64,000 nt of DNA. It comes from Psettodes erumei. Its lineage: Eukaryota; Chordata; Actinopteri; Pleuronectiformes; Psettodidae. How positions within the stretch are numbered: position 1 is the first letter of the stretch; every line of letters starts with the position of its first letter. A program made the translations under genes and the position numbers. This document shows positions 1-14,461 of the stretch, piece after piece. Location: assembly GCA_016785225.1 (NCBI GenBank), contig JAFBJZ010000661.1, positions 27,315-91,314 on the forward strand, in the 5' to 3' direction. The notes beneath the pieces were generated by a model. That model saw only the letters and a list, made by a program, of their open reading frames with translations, made no database searches and was not told where the DNA came from.

Positions 1-234
1 GTGTTTTTCCAGTCTATTGGCCACTCAAAGCACTTTACAGTATCTGTGGCATTGTGACACCATCTCTGGAGGAGCCAGGGATTAACTTTCTGATTACCAG
101 ATGACCGCTGTACCCCCTGAGCCATGCCATCCCTTTAAATACTGAAACCAGTCTGTGTGGCATCAAACATTCCAAGTTCAAAGTTATCTGCATCACATTT
201 CTTCCCCATTTTAATGTTTGGCCTGAACAACAAG

Positions 235-384
235 TGAACCTCTTCACCATGTCAGCAGCCTTTTATGCTTGTTGATGACATGGATTGATTGGCTGCTTAC
301 AGGTTATCATTAATACCATATGTATAATATCATATGCAAGTATACAGGTAAACCTAATAAAGTGGCAACTGAGTGTATATAGAA
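235..384 (+). mobile_element. End of a non-autonomous fish DNA transposon (relic)
   Basis: The sequence ends ACCTAATAAAGTGGCAACTG then AGTGTATAT, preceded by TTGATTGGCTGCTTA. This order matches the widespread fish repeat ending in CCTAATAAAGTGGCCGGTGA. Only one end is seen; the superfamily is not assigned. Confidence 0.6.
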
Positions 385-3300
385 ACATAATAGCAGTATA
401 TTAGTATGTAAAATGTTTTTAAATGGTTAAATGCCCATCACAATGTGACAATGTCTTTTGACAAATACTTGTTTTGTTTTTTCTTTTCAAATGAAAAAGG
501 CCAACACCAAATATACTCAGTTTACAAGGATATAAAACAGGAAAAAAAAAAACCCAGCAAATGCTCATACTAGAGTAGCAAGAGTCACAAAACTTTTGAT
601 GTTTCTGCAATTCATTGATTATTAGTGGTATTGCCGCTATTGGTAACGTTCTGTCAATCAACTCAGTTGTGGTATATATAAGGTTTATTCAGTTTAGTCG
701 TTAGTTGATATGACTAAAAAGCATTTTGTTACAACTGTCCACAAGCACTGTTAGGCTTATCAACACATTTTAGCAAACTCCAGTCATTTTTTTTTGTTTT
801 CCTATCAAAAGTTGTGCCTCGCTGAGTCACTTTCATTCAAAAGCTTGTAGGTCAGCTTGCATCTGTGTTGTTTCTGGGTTCATTTTCCACCATTTGTGGT
901 CAGTTTTCCTCTGGCAGCTTTATCAAGGTAAATTGGCTATGGTGACTGAAATCTTAAATTTGTTAGCAGTATTCGCAAAAATGTCAGTCGCAGGAAAGTC
1001 ACAGGAACTTGAAGTCACTCAAATATGATGATGATGTTGGATTATTTTCTTCCTTACATTTTCAGACAACTTTCTTTTCTTTCTCTCGTCCATGCTCCAT
1101 GTTGTGCACACATCAAGCACTATTCTCCATTTAAATAGTGTGATTAATTAATTATAAGATTGACAATGTCAGCGACACTAACTGAAGACAATATTTTAAA
1201 TGTGAAATATCACTATAGTCCCCTTATTTATCATCAGAGTAAGCATGAATTCAGCCAGTGTCACAGCTTGTTTGTTTTTTCTGTGACAAACTAAAGGCGA
1301 CCCTGCACTGGGTTAGCAGTATGGAAAATGGATGGATTTTAGGCCAATGACAAAATTTAACAAAAATGATTTTGTTAGCAGTATAAGATTTATTTTCAAC
1401 TTTACAGTAATAATAAGAAAGTCACTCCTTCCTTATATTAAATTATAGATATTGAATTAATTCACATGCTGCACATGAATACATCCTAAATTGATGAAAG
1501 CTTTTTCATTGTGATATTTGAGAGAACTGAGAAAACCATTGCTTCAGATCATTCCTTTTACTTTTTTTTTTTTAAAGCAGTGATACCCCTCACTCTGAAA
1601 CACAAGGAACTAAATGTTGTGTATGCATTGTAGGTTTTTAACGACATGTCAGAATAATGCCATTAAAATTCATTCAATACAGACAGATGAATGATATGCC
1701 ATCCCTTTAACAGATCAATAAAGCCAGGAATGTTACTTATTTCCAGTAAATTACTGGGGTTTTTTTTCTTTTTTGCAAAAACTGTAAGAAGTTGCATCTC
1801 ATAATTATTTTTCCATTGTGGTTTGTGTTGGAAGAGTGTCAGCAGTGTCAGTGACACACACTGCCACCACCACCATGACATTTCCTGCTGTGACACCAGT
1901 GCATCATCTAAATGTGTGTGAGAGAATGTGTGAGTTTGCAGCCAAACTGAGTCATCATATCTGTACCTATGTAACTGCTGGATGGAAACTTATAGTCACT
2001 GAACACAATCACCTGACAACTGTGGAAGAAGCTTGTGCTGTGTGATAGACAGTTGGCTGAGTCTCTAATAGATTCTGCTTTATTTTGTTCAGATCTCTGC
2101 AATTCAGATATATGATATACATTTGTATTCTAATCTAACCCATATTTAGCCAGTATAATATAGACTTAGAATATAATAGACTTTTTGCATGGACTAGTCC
2201 AATTCAGAACCACTGTGAATGGCCCAGGTCAAATAGCATCAAACCTCAGCTTCAAGAATTAGTATACAGTATGTATATGATTGTTGAACCCGGACATGAA
2301 GGATTATTCCTTCAGGTGAAACTTGTTTACTCAACACATTTTGTTCACAAGTTTTTCCTGCTTCCTTCCAAGGACCAATAACATTTAGATATCAGTGTCT
2401 TCTTGCTAAGCTAGCTTGGCAATAGCTTGCTATGTATATTTTATAGGATATAAGATAATAGTGGAAAATACAAATCACGTTTGCCACAGTCCAAAGTGAC
2501 ATATATAAATTGTCTATCTCAAAAACAGTTCAAAACCTAAAGATATCATTAACTAACATACAATGATGAATCAAAAACATTATGACTACCCCAGTCTAAA
2601 TGCTGTTCATCTTCAGGTGCCCTGTGGCACTCGCACCAAGGCATTATCTGCAAGTCCTTTCAGGCCCAGTAGGTTTGATGGTTTGTCCCCCCTCAGACCA
2701 TTGTTAGTAGGTAGCCACCACTGCTGACCAGCAGCACCCCATGAGCATTGCTATTTCAGAGGTGATCCACTGATGGCACTAATGACACTAATAATGTGAC
2801 TGCTAATAGTGACTGTATTTATCAACATAATATAAAGTTTATTGTTATTATTATTTATATTTTGCTGCCATGCTTGGAGATCCCCACACATACTCCGTGA
2901 GACCAACACGTGCAGCTTTGTGCCTGTTGTCACACTTGTTTGTACATGGTTACAATATAGTATGTGAGAGGTTCAGATTTTACCCGCCTAACTGTAAGTG
3001 CCCTCAGAGCCCAGAGCCAGTGGAAAATGGAGTCAAATTCTTTGTGTGCATAATTGGACATGAGAGTCATTTTTACCTTTGTGTGATGTTTTGATAAATT
3101 GTGTCATCATGTGACTTAAAATGTTGGCAGAGGCGGTACACCAACATCTTAAGACATGTTAATGCTCATTTGACTTTCTTTCTCCTGAAGTTGTCTTATA
3201 AAGAAGAGCTTCTTCCTCAGCTGTGCATCACTCCCAACATGCTCCACTACTTAAGCTTTGGCAAATTCTATCTAACCTAAATCTAAATAATATCTAACCT

Positions 3301-3794
3301 TCAACTTATACAGAACCACTGACCTCATCAGACTAACTGATTGATTATTGGGAGTGATACACTGCCATGGAGTCATATGGTGAAACCCTTAGTATGTTTA
3401 TCTGTCCAGCACTTTTGTATTATTGGTTATGATGAAAATTTAAAATCGCTAGTTTCCAATAATGGAGATTTAGTCTTGTGAACCACACCCTTATCACACT
3501 CAGGTTTATTCCATATTCTGTTATTCCCAGTTGTGCCCTAAGAAAAAAAGGTAAGCTCCCTATCCAACTGGATTTAAAGAAAACATCAGACAGTTTCTGT
3601 TTGTGTTTTAGTCACAGAATATGTTGTCTGTCTTCTGTTGAAGTGGAGAGTATAGATGTCAAGATATTCACTGAGTGACAGTAGACATGGTAATCCAATA
3701 CAGTGAAGGTAGGAGCACTGGTCTTGATTTGGTCTGCCTCTGAGACAGAGGAACTGTTCAGATGTTTCTGTAACTCTTGTCTCACTGTCCACAG
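385..3794. other. 5' flank or intron 1 of tpcn2, no gene seen
   Basis: Apart from the MITE-like relic at 2563-2760, this AT-rich stretch contains only short open frames with no family resemblance. I looked for the missing tpcn2 first coding exon (an acidic N-terminus ahead of the visible exon at 3795) and found no convincing candidate, so it probably lies 5' of the window. Confidence 0.6.
2563..2760 (-). mobile_element. Relic of a fish MITE-like element
   Basis: Starts TGATGAATCAAAAACATTAT followed by GACTACC, close to the frequent fish terminal repeat TGATGAGCCAAAACATTATG. The GC-richer body (Cys/Trp-poor, non-coding) runs to about 2760 and names no protein. Recognised from memory of fish repeats only. 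Confidence 0.5.
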
Positions 3795-3847
3795 ATAAGG
3801 ACCTCTACATTCAACAAGCTGTTGTATTCATTGAGGATGCTATACAG
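3795..3847 (+). CDS. tpcn2: tpcn2 visible exon 1 (N-terminal region)
   Basis: Encodes KDLYIQQAVVFIEDAIQ after a split codon, the cytosolic segment before helix IS1 (human: DLCIDQAVVFIEDAIQ). The acceptor ends at 3794 and the donor GTAAGT starts at 3848. The exon begins in mid-codon, so at least one coding exon lies further 5'. The 730-bp intron after it shows nothing recognisable. Confidence 0.93.
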
Positions 3848-6800
3848 GTAAGTGCAATGTGTTTCTTTACTCATTTCTCTTTGGGCAAATCATGAGGAAA
3901 AAGTAAGTTAACATACAGACTCTGTATGTTAAACTATGTTAAACTCTCTGTATTACAGAGGCATTAACAAAATGCAGTACAGTATTTTGGGTACGACTGG
4001 ACTGTGGAGGTGTCTTGTTTATGTCATTCATAAATTTCCTCCTTGGTGTGTCTATTTCAACTTCCTAAAACCTAAGATTAATGTGAAATGTATGCCTCAT
4101 ATCCTCTTTTAAAGCTAAAGGACAATGCAAAAATCAGACCCTTTCCTCAGCCTTAAAAGTTGCAAAAGTCAGTCAGTAATACTATATATGATGTGAAACC
4201 TCAACTACTGTAATGACTGCATTCTTTGTCCTGAAATCAACAGTGGGTTTTTTATTCTTTTTTTCAAAACTGAACACAGATCACACCAGCTTGTGCTTTG
4301 AAGTTTCTCTCTACAGGTCCCCTCTCACTTTCAGGAATGAATTCAATGTTTTCCAAGGATACACTAATCGTTTAAAACAGTAGTATAGTGGGGAAATCTG
4401 GCTAAAAACTTATGGCTCCTGGAATCTGGCATAGCTTTTAACCGTTTATACATTTGTTTCCTTGATTTACTGTATTGTCTTCTTCCCTTTTTCTTTTGTT
4501 TCTCTTAACAAAATTTTTATGTAAAATATGTATGTATTGAAGTCCTATAGTGATAAAGTTTGTTTGCTTATTTACAGTTCAGGTCCATCAACCACCGAAT
4601 GGACACCAAGTCACTGTGCCTGTATCAATGGTACTACTCCCGGATATCCCAGTGGTAAATTCACCTTTTCTAACATCATGCCCTATGCCACTATGACATA
4701 AAAAGTAAAGAGTAAACAAATAAAATCCTTAATGAAAAAAATGAACACAAAATATATCTGAGCTTGGATTTGAATTAAGAGGAACATTTAAAGCCACATC
4801 TGCACAGACAGAAGCTTGCCTTACTTTTGGCAGAGAACATTGCCAATGTACAACGATAATTCAACATTTTGTGAAATAAAGAAAAAAAATGAAAGAGTTA
4901 GTCTGGCTCTGTCCAAAGGCAAAAATTAAATTTGCCTAGCAAACACCCTGAAAACACACAAACTGAAAATAACAGCTCACTTTGATCCCCAAACCCCTGC
5001 TCTTGAACTATTTGATTTGTTTTGAGCGGCTACAATGTCTTGCAAGAATTGGGTTTACTTTGTCTACTATGTCACATGCCATCTATGGCAGCCAGCCCAC
5101 AAAAGCAATGCTTTCTTTCATTTATCAGTGATGTATTTTTTGTTTGTTGCAAAAGGAGTTTGGCTTTTTTTCTTCTCATATACTGATAGCTTCAAGGTGT
5201 CCACTGCTTCCAACACTCTTAACCATATCGTCATTGTCACCTCATCGTAACCTCACTTTAAGGGTACAGGACTATGAGCCAAACACAATTACTGTACGTA
5301 CCACAGCTGCAGAGGTTGCTATTGCTGACAAGGCAAAAGCTCCAGAGTCTTAACTCATTTAATTTGTATACAAACCAATGTGATTTAAAAGAGATATTTG
5401 TACTGGCTTCTTGGCTTGGAGCTGAGTGGTGACCTGGTGCCTCTGTAAGTTGCTTGGTAACCTCATGCAATTGACTTGATAACATCTTTCAGTGAGCTTC
5501 ACAGGCTCTGGCAGGTGGATTTTGTGACCTATGGAGAGAACCAGGCAGTGTTTAAGCAAGGCTAAGCTAATATTTAGTGCTTCAACATGAGTTATATTAG
5601 TCTTCAATAAGTAGTTGCAAGCAGCTAAATATGTTTTATAGAATTTCAAACTGTTCCAACAGTGTGGACTTGAGGATGGTATTTAGAGTGCATTTTGCTG
5701 GCCAAGACTTTTTTTAAGCAAGACCCTACTGACAGTAAGTCCTCACCATCTGGTAAACATCATCAACACAACAGAGTAAACTGAAAGGATACAGTTAGGT
5801 GCGCAAGTTCACATCCCCTTTCTTTGAAACAACAAAAGGAGTAAAAACTTTTTTTTCTGACTAATGTTCATTCATCTCGTACACGTTTCATCATCAAAAG
5901 TAACAAACTGATAAAAGTTGAAACTGAAAGTTATAATGCAATTTAAACTGAAAATGAACATTTTCAAAAACATAACAAAAATACCTGTAGCTAAAACCTG
6001 TAATTAACTTTTATATGTGAAATCAAGTCACTGATCTTTAGAATACATAGTCAGTGCTTAATGGTTGACGAGTGGCACTGGGTGCGTTAAATTGGTAGTG
6101 GGTAGATCCCCAGGGGCAGCTCTCAAGCAGTTTGCTGAGAGCAACAGAAACTATGGGATCAGGAAATCTGCTAACAGAAGACCTCAACATCAAACTGGGA
6201 AACCTTTATCAACCTGGAGAGGGTTATAAAAATATTTCAAAGCATAGGGATACCAGTGTCCACTGTGCAGACCATGATCCAGAAATGAAGAAATGTTGAG
6301 ACCAGGCAAATTACCTGAAAAAACTCCAAGGAAACATGCACGAGAGCTATGTAAGAATTCCAAACAAACAGCTGGGGACCTGAAAAAGCCTTCAAATACA
6401 GTGGAATAAAAGGTCCACATGTCCACAGTCAAGTGTCGTTTGCACAGGATATTTTGATACAACTTTATACTATTTATACTACTATAAAGACAACTTTCTT
6501 CCCTCAGGACATCCATCTGCTCAACTACCACTTCTTAACAGTGTATATTGCCTTGTCCCTGAATTTGCACTACATTGTCACGACACTACTATTGATCAGA
6601 TGGATGACCTGAGGGAAGAAACTTCTCTCAGAGGTTTTCTTCAGGCTTCAATAGTACCAGCCTGATGGCAACATGGAGAAGAAAGAGTTTCCAGGTTGGC
6701 TGGGCTGTTTGGGGATTTTTACAGCATTTTACACCACATGTTGTAAATGCCCTGTAGGTTAGGGAGGGAGGATCTGGCAGTTAGCTTGGCTGGTCAGACC

Positions 6801-9800
6801 ACCCTCCTGAAGGCTGTAAATTCTTGTTTGGTGCAGCTGCCCATCCAGGTGGTGATGCTCCCAAACAGGATGCTCTCTATGGTGCAAGCATAAACGTTGT
6901 TGATCACTGAGAGTGGGAGTTTGAAATCTCTCAGGCATGTGAGGTAGAAAAGACACTGTCTGGCCTTGTTCACAATGGTGTTGATTTGGAGTGACCACGA
7001 CAGGTCCTGAATGGTTGTCACACCAAGGTATTTAAAACTATCCACTCTCTCTACCTCAGTTGCATTGAAGGAAATTTTTTACTTGTTTTGTCATTTTCAA
7101 ATAACTTGCACCTATCTGTATGTTATGATATTAAACATTTTCCCTAAAAGTCTAAACCACAATTCTACCCACCCAACATTTATTTGTCCATCCATTCTCC
7201 AATCTTATCCTTTCTCAGGGGACTGGGCCTGACCATCACAGTGATTCTGTTGCTGGCCTTTGGGGAGCACCCCTCCTCCTTGTCTGTCTCCTCTGACCCC
7301 CGACATCGCTCTCCACCCTGGCAGCCTCCATGCGGCTTCACCGAGAGCATCGAGATGGTCTGCCTCATCATCTTCGTGCTTGACCTTGCGGTCAAGGTAA
7401 ACATAGCCAGGGTGGAAAGCATTCTTTCCCAGGACACTGGGACGGTTGTCTTGCTGAAAAAGCATTTCCACATTTTCAAATAATTTTGTGGCTTTCATAA
7501 CCATTTCCTCCATGTGGAAATACCTATAAAATTACTCCATATGTTTTGTCCTCAGAGCTACTTAATTGGCTGGGAGGAATTCAGGAAAAGCAAATGGCTC
7601 ATTGGCTACACTGTCGTCATTTCAGTCTCCATCATTGACTGGGTGTTGTCTGTCAGCATGGCATGTGATGAGGTGAGGTTTTCATCTCTCATGCCGCTTG
7701 TAGCAATTAGTGCGTAGGTTTTACTGAATCAAGCAACAGTATTTAGCAAAGAAAATCAGTGCTCATACAGAAGTGAAAAAGGTGTGCCACTTGCAGAAAG
7801 ATAATAATTGGGAGACAATTGCTTGCCCACAGTTACTCTTTTTTTTATAATTAGCAAAAGTCAATTAGCAAAATTACAGTATATATATATTACTATATAT
7901 ACTATATTAACAGTTTGCATCCCCTTTTTCGAAACATTTTCTAATATTTTGTATTCCCTTTGCCTTTGTAACCTTTTCCAAATTCTTTGGGTAGCAGCTT
8001 TTGTATTCTCTGTCTCTCTAAATACAGACAGCTAGATAGCTAGCTACATATAGAAACTTTGTGCTGAGAATGGCCTAGTGATTTCAGATGAATGATGAAT
8101 GAGTCAAATTGCACTGCACAAATTTAAAAAACTGATCTTTTCTTTCATTATTAATCAGAAACTGAGAGTACGGCGACTGCTTCGGCCATTTTTCCTCCTG
8201 CAAAACTCCTCCCTGATGAAAAAGACACTGAAGTGCATCAAGAGGACTCTGCCAGAGATTGCCAGGTATCTGAGTCCTTTGCACAGTATCTGATCCAATG
8301 CACAGTATCTGAGATTACTGAGTTAAGAGGATTTTTACTACCTTTTTTTGCATTTACCTCATTTCATTCGTCATGCTACATAATTAAAGCTTTGTATAGT
8401 ATTTTATTTTTAAGTAACTCTTGTGTTTTGTGTTGAGGAGCATTCTTTACAACATTAAAAGAAAATGTTCAAATGGGACTGGAAAGCATAAATGTGGAAC
8501 CATTGGCTCCTCTATAACCAGATGGAGTGTATCTTGAATAAGTAGAGAAGCTAGAAAGATCTGTATTCCTCAGTGACTCCCCAGGCGTTTTTAAACCAAC
8601 CCTGAGTTTATGTGTTCCCTGACTCTCCAGTGTTATCCTGCTGCTGGCTCTCCACCTCTGCCTCTTCACCATGATTGGCATGTTGCTTTTTGCTAAAACT
8701 GAGGTGAGCTCAGCTCATTTTGGTCATGTCCTGTTAAATATATAAATGGACTGTACTGTTCATATGTTAGCCTGTGTGTGTGTGTGTGTGTGTGTGTGCA
8801 CACATGTGGAAATATAACAGACTGTTATGTCAAATTTATCAGTCCGTGTCAAAGAATTGGAGAAATAAAAACAACCGGAAAATGAATAAAAAAGCAGAAA
8901 AGGCTGAGCAGGTAGGATGTCAAACACATGTAAAACCAGACAGTAGAAGCCCAAACATTTCCTATTACTGAACCAGGAAGTGGAATCCAGGAGAGACAAA
9001 CAAACAAGTAATAATAATAATAATTGTCAAAACCGCATCTCTTGAGAGAGGAAGAATATTTACTGGATTGTTGCGAAGAGACTCGCCTAGCTACTTACTG
9101 CCTACATCCAGATGTGTGTGTAGCACAGCCTCAGTCACGTCTGTTAACGGCAGCTCTCTTCTTATGTTTCGAGCTCTTGGTATTTGCTAGGAAAATGATT
9201 TAAAGACCTTGTTAGGTCCTAAGGATTTGTTTTAAAATCTTGGGGATTAGAGCAACCTGTGAGAATACTATTATTAGTTAACCTTACAACCAATCCTCTT
9301 TTTATGTGAGCAAAGAGTACTCAACGACTAAGATAATTAGGGCCCGAGCACCTTCAGTGCGAAGGCCCTATTGTAATTCGAAAGATTATTAGGGCCCGAG
9401 CACCTTCAGTGCGAAGGCCCTATTGTAATTCGAAAGATTATTATTATTATTATTATTTTCACGACAATTAAATCGCATTTTTCGAGGCCTGAACATGCTC
9501 AAAAGCTCACCAAATTTTGCACACGCGTCAGGTCCGGTGAAAAATTACGTATTTTAAGGGTCTCCAGAATGGGCGGGGCAAAATGGCTCGGTGGCGCCCC
9601 CTAGAAATTTTCAAATACCCCTCCCCATTGGGGTTATTTTGACCTAGGCAGATGAAATTTGGTGGGTGCATGGACGGTGCCAAGTCCTTCGAAAAAGTCT
9701 CTTGCAGCCATGAACAAACTCCTCCTAGAGATTTCATCGTATCGGCTTCCAACTTGGTGTGCTGACTCTCGAGGCCTTAGTAATCAAACGTTGTTAAAGG

Positions 9801-12800
9801 TTTTTATGGCTCGCGAAAAATGTGGGTATGGCGGCGGCGTGGCGAAGTTTTGATGTTTTGCCAGAAAGCACGAAACTGCCATAACTTCAGCGTATGTGGT
9901 CTGATCTCCATCAAACTTCACATGTATGATAATACTCCCTTCCCGGAGGTATCCGCATATTCATATTCATTGAAAGTCACAGCGCCACCTATTGGCGACA
10001 GGAAATCACATGTTTTGTACTTTGATGTTCAACATCAAGCATCTAAATCCGATGAAGCTACATTTTACTGTTGTAAGCCTTGAGACATGGTAGATGCTGG
10101 ATTTACAAGATGGCGTGCTCCTGCATCATGGCGGCCCCGTGGCGGCGCGGCGATTGGGATCCTTCGCCATCACCATCAAAGTGCTCTAATTTGCACATAC
10201 CTTATCCGATCTGCCTCAAATTACAGACGTATAATCAGAGTGGTGGCCTGAAGAGATCTATGGGAGTATATGGTCATATTTTAATAGCGCCACCTATTGG
10301 CGATAGGAAGAAATTTTCAAAAACCCCTCCCCATTGAGGTTATTTTGACCTAGGTGAGTGAAATTCACTATGTGTGTGGAACGTGCCACGAACTTCGAAA
10401 AAGTCTCTTGCAGCCATGACGCAAACCTCACAGGAAGTCAGCCATTTTGATTTGAATGTGAAAATTTGATGTATTTTTCGCCATTTGCACGTGTTATATT
10501 TGAACGAACTCCTCCTAGAGATTTCATCGTATCGGCTTCCAACTTGGTGTGCTGACTCTCAAGGCCTTGGTGATCAAAAGTTATCAAAAGCTTTTATGGC
10601 TCAGGAACGACATGGGCGTGGCGGTGCGGCGAATTTTGATGTTTCACCAGAAAACAGGAAACTGCCATAAGTTCAGTGTACGTGCTCCGATCTCCATCAA
10701 ACTTCACATGTATCATAATAATCCACTCACAAAGACATCTACATAATCATATTCCATAAAAGTGCGAGCGCTGGTGCGCGATGTATGGTGGCTCGATCAG
10801 ACGGAGCTGAGATTTACTTTGATGATCCGAGAGACATGGCAGATGCTCAGTTCTGAAGATGACATGCTCCTGCCTCCTGTGGTCCCGGTGGCAGGTCGGC
10901 GAAGTTGGATCCCTCGCCATCGCCATCTAAAGCGTTGTAAGTCTCAAATGCCTCATCCGTTCTCCCTCAAATTACACACGTACGATTGGGGCGGCGTCCT
11001 GAAGAGATCTGAGGGACTATATTGTCGTATTGTTGTAGCGCCACCTATTGGCGACAGGAGGAAATGTCCAAAACGTCTCCCCGTTGGGCTTTTCGCTGAA
11101 ATTCAGGGAATTCGGCGTCAGCCGGGTCCCCCGAGTTGGCGTAGGTGTGCGAGGGCCCGTTATCACTGCTTGCAGTTTTAATTAGGGCCCGAACACCTTC
11201 AGTGCGAAGGCCCTATTGTATTTCAAGGGATTATTATTATTTTTCTTTTTATTATTATTATTATTATTATTATTCTTTTCACGACTTTTCTAGCGCATTT
11301 TTCGAGGCCTGAACATGCTCAAAAACTCACCAAATTTTGCACACCCGTCAGGTCCGGCGAAAAATTGCGTATTTTAAGGGTCTCGAAAATGGGCGGAGCA
11401 AAATGACTCGGTGGCGCCTCCTGGAAATTTTCAAATACCCCTCCCCATTGGGGTTATTTTGACCGAGGCGGATGAAATTCAGTCGGTGTGTGAAACGTGC
11501 CACGACCTTCAAAAAAGTCTCTTGCAGCCATGACTCAAACCTCACAGGAAGTCAGCCATTTTGATTTGAATATGAAAATTTGACGTATTTTTCGCCATTC
11601 GCACATGTTATATTTGAACGAACTCCTCCTAGGGATTTCGTCGTATCGACTTCATACTTGGTGTGCTGACTCTCGAGGCCTTGGTGATCAAAAGTTATTA
11701 AAAGCTTTTATGGCCCACGCACGAAATGGGTGTGGCGGCACGGCGAATTTTTAAGTTTTGTCAGAAAGCATGAAACTGCCATAACTTCTGTGTACGTGCT
11801 CCGATCTCAGCCAAACTTCACATGTATGATAATAATCCACTCCTTGAGACATCTGCATAATCATATTCCATAAAAGTGACAGCGCCACCTATTGGCGACA
11901 GGAAATCTCATGTTTTGTACTTTGATGTTCAACATCAAGTATCTAAATCCGATGAAGCTAAATTTTACTGTGGTAAGCCTTGACACATGGTAGATGCTGG
12001 ATTCAGAAGATGGCGTGCTCCCGCCTCATGGCAGCCCAGTGGCGGCGCGGCGAATGTGGATCCTTCGCCATCACCATCAAAGTGGTCTAATTTGCACATA
12101 CCCTGGCCGATGTGCCTCAAATTACACACGTACAATCAGAGTGGCGGCCTGAAGAGATATGTGGGAGTATATGGTCATACTTTAATAGCGCCACCTATTG
12201 GCGACAGGAAGAAATTTTCAAAAACCCCTCCCCATTGAGGTTATTTTGACTGAGGTGGATGAAATTCAGTCGGTGTGTGAAACGTGCCACGACCTTCAAA
12301 AAAGTCTCTTGCAGCCATGACTCAAACCTCACAGGAAGTCAGCCATTTTGATTTGAATATGAAAATTTGACGTATTTTTTCGCTATATTTGAACGAACTC
12401 CTCCTAGGGATTTCGTCGTATCGACTTCATACTTGGTGTGCTGACTCTCGAGGCCTTGGTGATCAAAAGTTATTAAAAGCTTTTATGGCCCACGCACGAA
12501 ATGGGTGTGGCAGCACGGCGAATTTTTAAGTTTTGTCAGAAAGCATGAAACTGCCATAACTTCAGTGTACTTGTTCCGATCTCAGCCAAACTCCACATGT
12601 ATGATAATAATCCACTCCTTGAGACAGCTGCATAATCATATTCCATAAAAGTGACAGCGCCACCTATTGGCGACAGGAAGAAATTTTCAAAAACCCCTCC
12701 CCATTGAGGTTATTTTGACCGAGGTGGATGAAATTCAGTCGGTTTGTGAAACGTGCCACGACCTTCAAAAAAGTCTCCTGCAGCCATGACTTAAACCTCA

Positions 12801-14404
12801 CAGGAAGTCAGCCATTTTGATTTGAATATGAAAATTTGACGTATTTTTCGCCATTCGCACATGTTATATTTGAACGAACTCCTCCTAGGGATTTCGTCGT
12901 ATCGACTTCATACTGGGTGTGCTGACTCTCGGTGATCAAAAGTTATCAAAAGCTTTTATGGCTCGCAAATGGAATGGCCGTGGCGGTATGGTGAATTTTG
13001 ATGTTTCGCCAGAAAGCACGAAACTGCCATAACTTCAGTGTATGCGTGCTCGATCTCAGCCAAACTTCACATGTATGATAATAATCCACTCCTTCAGACA
13101 TCTGCATCATCATATTCCATAAAAGTGACAGCGCCACCTATTGGCGACAGGAAATCACATGTTTTGAACTTTGATGGTCAACATCAAGTATTTTAATCCG
13201 ATGAAGCTCAGTTTTACTTTGGTAAGCCTTGAGACATGGTAGATGCGGGATTCAGAAGATGGCATGCTCCTGCATTATGGTGGCCCCGTGGCGGTGCGGC
13301 GAAGTTGAATCCTTCGCCATCACCATCAAAGTGCTCTAATTTGCACATACCTTGTCCATTGTGCCTCAAATTACACAAGTACAATCAGAGTGGCGGCCTG
13401 AAGAGATCTATGGGACACTATGGTCATATTGTCATAGCGCCACCTATTGGAAACAGGGAGAAATTTTCAAAAACCCCTCCCCGTTGAGGTTATTTTGACC
13501 TAGGTGAATGAAATTCACTATGTGTTTGGAACGTGCCACGACCTTCGAAAAAGTCTCTTGTGGCCACACAGGAACTCAGCCATTTTGATTTGAATATGAA
13601 AATTTGATGTATTTTTCGCCATTCGCACGTGTTATATTTGAACGAACTCCTCCTAGAGATTTCATCGTATCGGCTTCCAACTTGGTGTGCTGACTCTCAA
13701 GGCCTTGGTGATCAAAAGTTATCAAAAGCTTTTATGGCTCAGGAACGACATGGGCGTGGCGGTGCGGCGAATTTTGATGTTTCGCCAGAAAACAGGAAAC
13801 TGCCATAAGTTCAGTGTATGTGCTCCGATCTCCATCAAACTTCACATGTATGATAATAATCCACTCACAAAGACATCTACATAATCATATTCCATAAAAG
13901 TGAGAGCGCCAACTATTGTCGACCGGAAATGACACGTTTAGTACTTTGATGTTGAATGTATGGTGGCTCGATCAGACGGAGCTGAGATTTACTTTGATGA
14001 TCCGAGAGACATGGCAGATGCTCAGTTGTGAAGATGACATGCTCCTGCCCCCTGTGGTCCCGGTGGCAGGTCGGCGAAGTTGGATCCCTCGCCATCGCCA
14101 TCTAAAGCGTTGTAAGTCTCAAATGCCTCATCCGTTCTGCCTCAAATTACACACGTATGATTGGGGCGGCGTCCTGAAGAGATCTGAGGGACTATATTGT
14201 CGTATTGTTGTAGCGCCACCTATTGGCGACAGGAGGAAATGTCCAAAACGCCTCCCCGTTGGGCTTTTCGCTGAAATTCAGGGAATTCGGCGTCAGCCGG
14301 GTCCCCCGAGTTGGCGTAGGTGTGCGAGGGCCCGTTATCACTGCTTGCAGTTTTAATTAGGGCCCGAGCACCTTCAGTGCGAAGGCCCTATTGTAATTCG
14401 AAAG

Positions 14405-14461
<57 letters not shown>

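Noticed and set aside
1663..2102. Candidate first coding exon of tpcn2 or an upstream gene
   Set aside because: The open frames on both strands have no similarity to the TPC2 N-terminus and no supporting donor site in the needed phase was found.
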